From positions 1-16,382 of the forward strand of contig JAYFPL010000217.1 in NCBI GenBank assembly GCA_034927775.1: a DNA stretch of 16,382 bases. The letters run 5' to 3'. The notes under the pieces are model-generated. The model worked only from the letters and a program-made list of their open reading frames with translations, made no database searches and was not told where the DNA came from. Positions 14,476 to 16,382 of this stretch are shown here, piece by piece. The translations under genes were made by a program, and so were the position numbers. Each line of letters opens with the position of its first letter. Position 1 is the stretch's first letter. The DNA comes from IOR16 sp034927775. GTDB lineage: Bacteria > Bacillota > Clostridia > Peptostreptococcales > Anaerovoracaceae.

Positions 14476-15630
14476 ATGTTGCAGTTTGAAGTAAACGAAG
14501 ATAAGAATGCCCAAATTAAAGTAATTGGAATTGGCGGCGGTGGTAGCAATGCGGTCAATCGTATGATAGATGCAGGTTTGAATGGAATCACTTTTATGGC
14601 GGTAAATACGGACAAGCAGGCGCTTGCCGGATCGAAAGCAGAGACAAAAATTCAAATCGGTGAAAAATTGACGAGAGGACTTGGTGCAGGTGCCAACCCA
14701 GAAGTGGGACAAAAGGCTGCTGAAGAAAACATTGATGATCTTGAAAAATTCATTGCCGGTGCAGATATGGTATTTATTACTGCCGGAATGGGCGGCGGAA
14801 CCGGAACCGGTGCAGCGCCAATTATAGCGAAAGCAGCGAAAGATCAAGGGATATTGACGGTAGGCGTTGTAACGAAGCCTTTTACCTTTGAAGGAAAGAA
14901 GCGTAGAGAACACGCAGAGCTAGGAATAAAGTTTTTAAAGAAATATGTCGATTCTTTGGTCGTTGTACCAAATGATAAATTGCTTCAGGTAGCTGAGAAA
15001 AATACGACAATGATTCAGGCATTTGCAATGGCAGATGAAGTCTTGAAGCAAGGAGTGCAGGGAATTTCCGACTTGATTGCTGAAGCAGGGTTGATCAACT
15101 TAGACTTTGCTGATGTGAAGACGGTTATGAGTGATCGTGGCATTGCACATATGGGCGTAGGTCGAGGAAGCGGCGATTCCAGAGTATCGGATGCCGTAAA
15201 GGACGCCATTGAAAGCCCGCTTCTTGAAACATCAATCAATGGAGCTAAGGCGATCTTACTTAATATAATGGGTGGCTACGATTTGGGAATGCTTGAAGTA
15301 AATGAAGCTGCCGATCAAATTGAAAAAGCAGCGGATAAGGATGCAATTGTAATCTTTGGTGCATCCGTAAAAGAAGATTTGAAGGATGAAATTATCATTA
15401 CGGTAATTGCAACTGGCTTTGAGGATCGCAACGTTGACATTTTAACACCATCAAATAAAGATAAAACAGAGGCTAGAGAACACGAAGAGCATGAGTCAGA
15501 AACAGAGAATGCGCGGGATAGAAATGCACAATACCATGATTTATCCGATGATGATAGAGCGTTTCGAGAAAAATTAACAAATTCGTTTGCAATACCGTCT
15601 TTCTTAAATAAAGACAAAGGAAGCTTTTAG
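14476..15630 (+). CDS. ftsZ: cell division GTPase FtsZ
   Basis: This is the tubulin-like GTPase that polymerises into the Z ring at midcell; it has 384 residues. The nucleotide-binding domain opens with IGIGGGGSNAVNRMI and has the tubulin signature GGGTGTG (106-112). The T7 loop has Asn208, Asp210 and Asp213 in NLDFADVK, which supply catalysis to the adjacent subunit. The globular part ends near residue 315. A short linker rich in Glu, Asp and His (about 316-370) leads to the C-terminal peptide IPSFLNKDKGSF, which fits the family consensus for binding FtsA, SepF and other partners. AGGAGG at 14461-14466 precedes the ATG by nine bases. The gene directly follows sbp with no ftsA between them, and a strong terminator ends the unit. 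Confidence 0.98.
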   Translation: MLQFEVNEDKNAQIKVIGIGGGGSNAVNRMIDAGLNGITFMAVNTDKQALAGSKAETKIQIGEKLTRGLGAGANPEVGQKAAEENIDDLEKFIAGADMVFITAGMGGGTGTGAAPIIAKAAKDQGILTVGVVTKPFTFEGKKRREHAELGIKFLKKYVDSLVVVPNDKLLQVAEKNTTMIQAFAMADEVLKQGVQGISDLIAEAGLINLDFADVKTVMSDRGIAHMGVGRGSGDSRVSDAVKDAIESPLLETSINGAKAILLNIMGGYDLGMLEVNEAADQIEKAADKDAIVIFGASVKEDLKDEIIITVIATGFEDRNVDILTPSNKDKTEAREHEEHESETENARDRNAQYHDLSDDDRAFREKLTNSFAIPSFLNKDKGSF

Positions 15631-15644
15631 CAAAGTGTATCATC

Positions 15645-15673
15645 GAAGCCGGTAAATGAACCGGCTTCTTTTT
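15645..15673 (+). terminator. intrinsic terminator after ftsZ
   Basis: GAAGCCGGT (15645-15653) and ACCGGCTTC (15660-15668) form a perfect 9-bp GC-rich stem with a six-base loop, followed by TTTTT (15669-15673). It lies 15 bases after the ftsZ stop and marks the 3' end of the cluster. The stem has little symmetric A-tract on its 5' side, so it looks unidirectional. Confidence 0.93.
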
Positions 15674-15719
15674 CTGTATTATGCCATAAACATATTTTCT
15701 GGATGAGGCGACCAAAATT

Positions 15720-16382
15720 ATGATAAAAAGCATTCAATCTGCAGACAATGCAATCTATAAAAGTGCATTAGGTTTGCAGCAAAAAAAGCATAGAGAAGTT
15801 TCTGGGCAGTATATAATTGAAGGCCCAAACCTTTTATGGGAAGCTTTAAAAAATAGAGCCGAATTGACTCGAGTCTTTTTGCGGGAAGAAATGAATAAGC
15901 AACAATCTGAACTTTCAGATCTTTTTGAAGAGATTCAAAATAGGGATATTGACGTATTTTTTCTTTCACAGAAGCTATTTGAAAAGCTATGTGATACTAA
16001 GACACCGCAGGGGATTATGGGAGTTGTAAAAAAACCACAGTACTCAGAAGATATTTTTTTCCATCAAGCGCGGCCAAGCAGTAATGTATTGGTTTTAGAT
16101 CGGTTGCAGGATCCCGGGAATCTGGGTACAATATTAAGAACTGCTGACGCAGCTGGTTTTCAGGGAGTTATCTTATGCAAAGGAACGGGGGACATTTTTT
16201 CTCCAAAGGTAGTCCGTTCTGCAGCAGGAGCGTTATTTCGGTTACCGATTTTTTTTACGAACAGTGCAGAAGAAACGATTCGTTATCTTCGTAAATATAA
16301 AAAACAAATTCTTGCCACTACATTGCAAAACAGTCAGATTTACTATGAAGCAGATCTTTGTGAAAACATTGGTTTAATTATT
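15720..16382 (+). CDS. TrmH/SpoU-family RNA 2'-O-methyltransferase, N-terminal part
   Basis: The frame is open from ATG 15720 to the last base (221 codons), so the 3' end is outside the window. The product is a SPOUT-superfamily methyltransferase that would 2'-O-methylate rRNA or tRNA with SAM. An N-terminal substrate-binding domain (about 1-110, with QYIIEGPNLLWEAL near residue 30) precedes the knotted domain. SpoU motif 1 is NLGTILRTADAAG (from Asn134), and motif 2 is VVRSAAGALFRLPI, with Arg166 and Ser167. Motif 3, which completes the SAM site, would lie beyond the edge. The target nucleotide cannot be read from this; RlmB-like and YsgA-like proteins share these motifs. GAGG at 15705-15708 is a modest ribosome binding site. 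A TATTAT at 15677-15682 just after the ftsZ terminator is a weak promoter candidate. Confidence 0.92.
   Translation, partial: MIKSIQSADNAIYKSALGLQQKKHREVSGQYIIEGPNLLWEALKNRAELTRVFLREEMNKQQSELSDLFEEIQNRDIDVFFLSQKLFEKLCDTKTPQGIMGVVKKPQYSEDIFFHQARPSSNVLVLDRLQDPGNLGTILRTADAAGFQGVILCKGTGDIFSPKVVRSAAGALFRLPIFFTNSAEETIRYLRKYKKQILATTLQNSQIYYEADLCENIGLII

Noticed and set aside
14467..14913. 148-codon antisense ORF opposite ftsZ
   Set aside because: It lies within the conserved ftsZ reading frame, shows no family motif and has no plausible ribosome binding site context; it is an antisense shadow.
1..16382. CRISPR array, tRNA or rRNA genes, insertion sequences, toxin-antitoxin or defence genes
   Set aside because: No regularly spaced repeats, no recognisable RNA-gene sequences and no such protein families were seen; nearly all bases are in conserved division and wall genes.

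Overview
The window is a division and cell-wall (dcw) cluster from a low-GC Gram-positive bacterium, most likely a member of the Clostridia. The evidence is AT-rich DNA with strong AGGAGG-type ribosome binding sites, a SpoVD-type PBP with one PASTA domain and a redox-type cysteine pair, a MurE with the DNPR signature of meso-diaminopimelate-adding enzymes, and the Firmicute-style block divIB, two DUF881 genes and sbp. All recognised genes are on the + strand. A genus cannot be assigned from this sequence alone.

Layout: the 3' end of rsmH (1-228), ftsL (230-673), a 169-nt gap with a promoter-like box, a five-codon mini-ORF and an intrinsic terminator, spoVD-type PBP (843-2846), murE (2866-4332), murF (4396-5826), mraY (5827-6804), murD (6838-8196), ftsW/spoVE (8197-9324), murG (9335-10426), a 103-nt gap with a large dyad, murA (10530-11798), ftsQ/divIB (11785-12549), two DUF881 paralogues (12570-13301, 13314-14045), sbp (14042-14413), ftsZ (14476-15630), a terminator (15645-15673), and the start of a SPOUT/TrmH-family RNA methyltransferase (15720 to the window end). 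No stretch over 300 bases lacks a gene.

Together the genes cover cytoplasmic precursor synthesis (MurA, MurD, MurE, MurF), the membrane lipid steps (MraY, MurG), glycan polymerisation and crosslinking (FtsW/SpoVE with the class B PBP), the FtsL/FtsQ divisome scaffold, and the FtsZ ring. murB, murC, ftsA and sepF are not in the window. ftsA is missing from the interval between sbp and ftsZ where B. subtilis has it.

The coding content is conventional and I found no undescribed protein system. The features most worth a second look are non-coding: short inverted repeats that enclose or display the Shine-Dalgarno sequence at ylxX, murF and ftsZ, a long dyad abutting the murA Shine-Dalgarno, and an attenuator-like leader between ftsL and the PBP gene.
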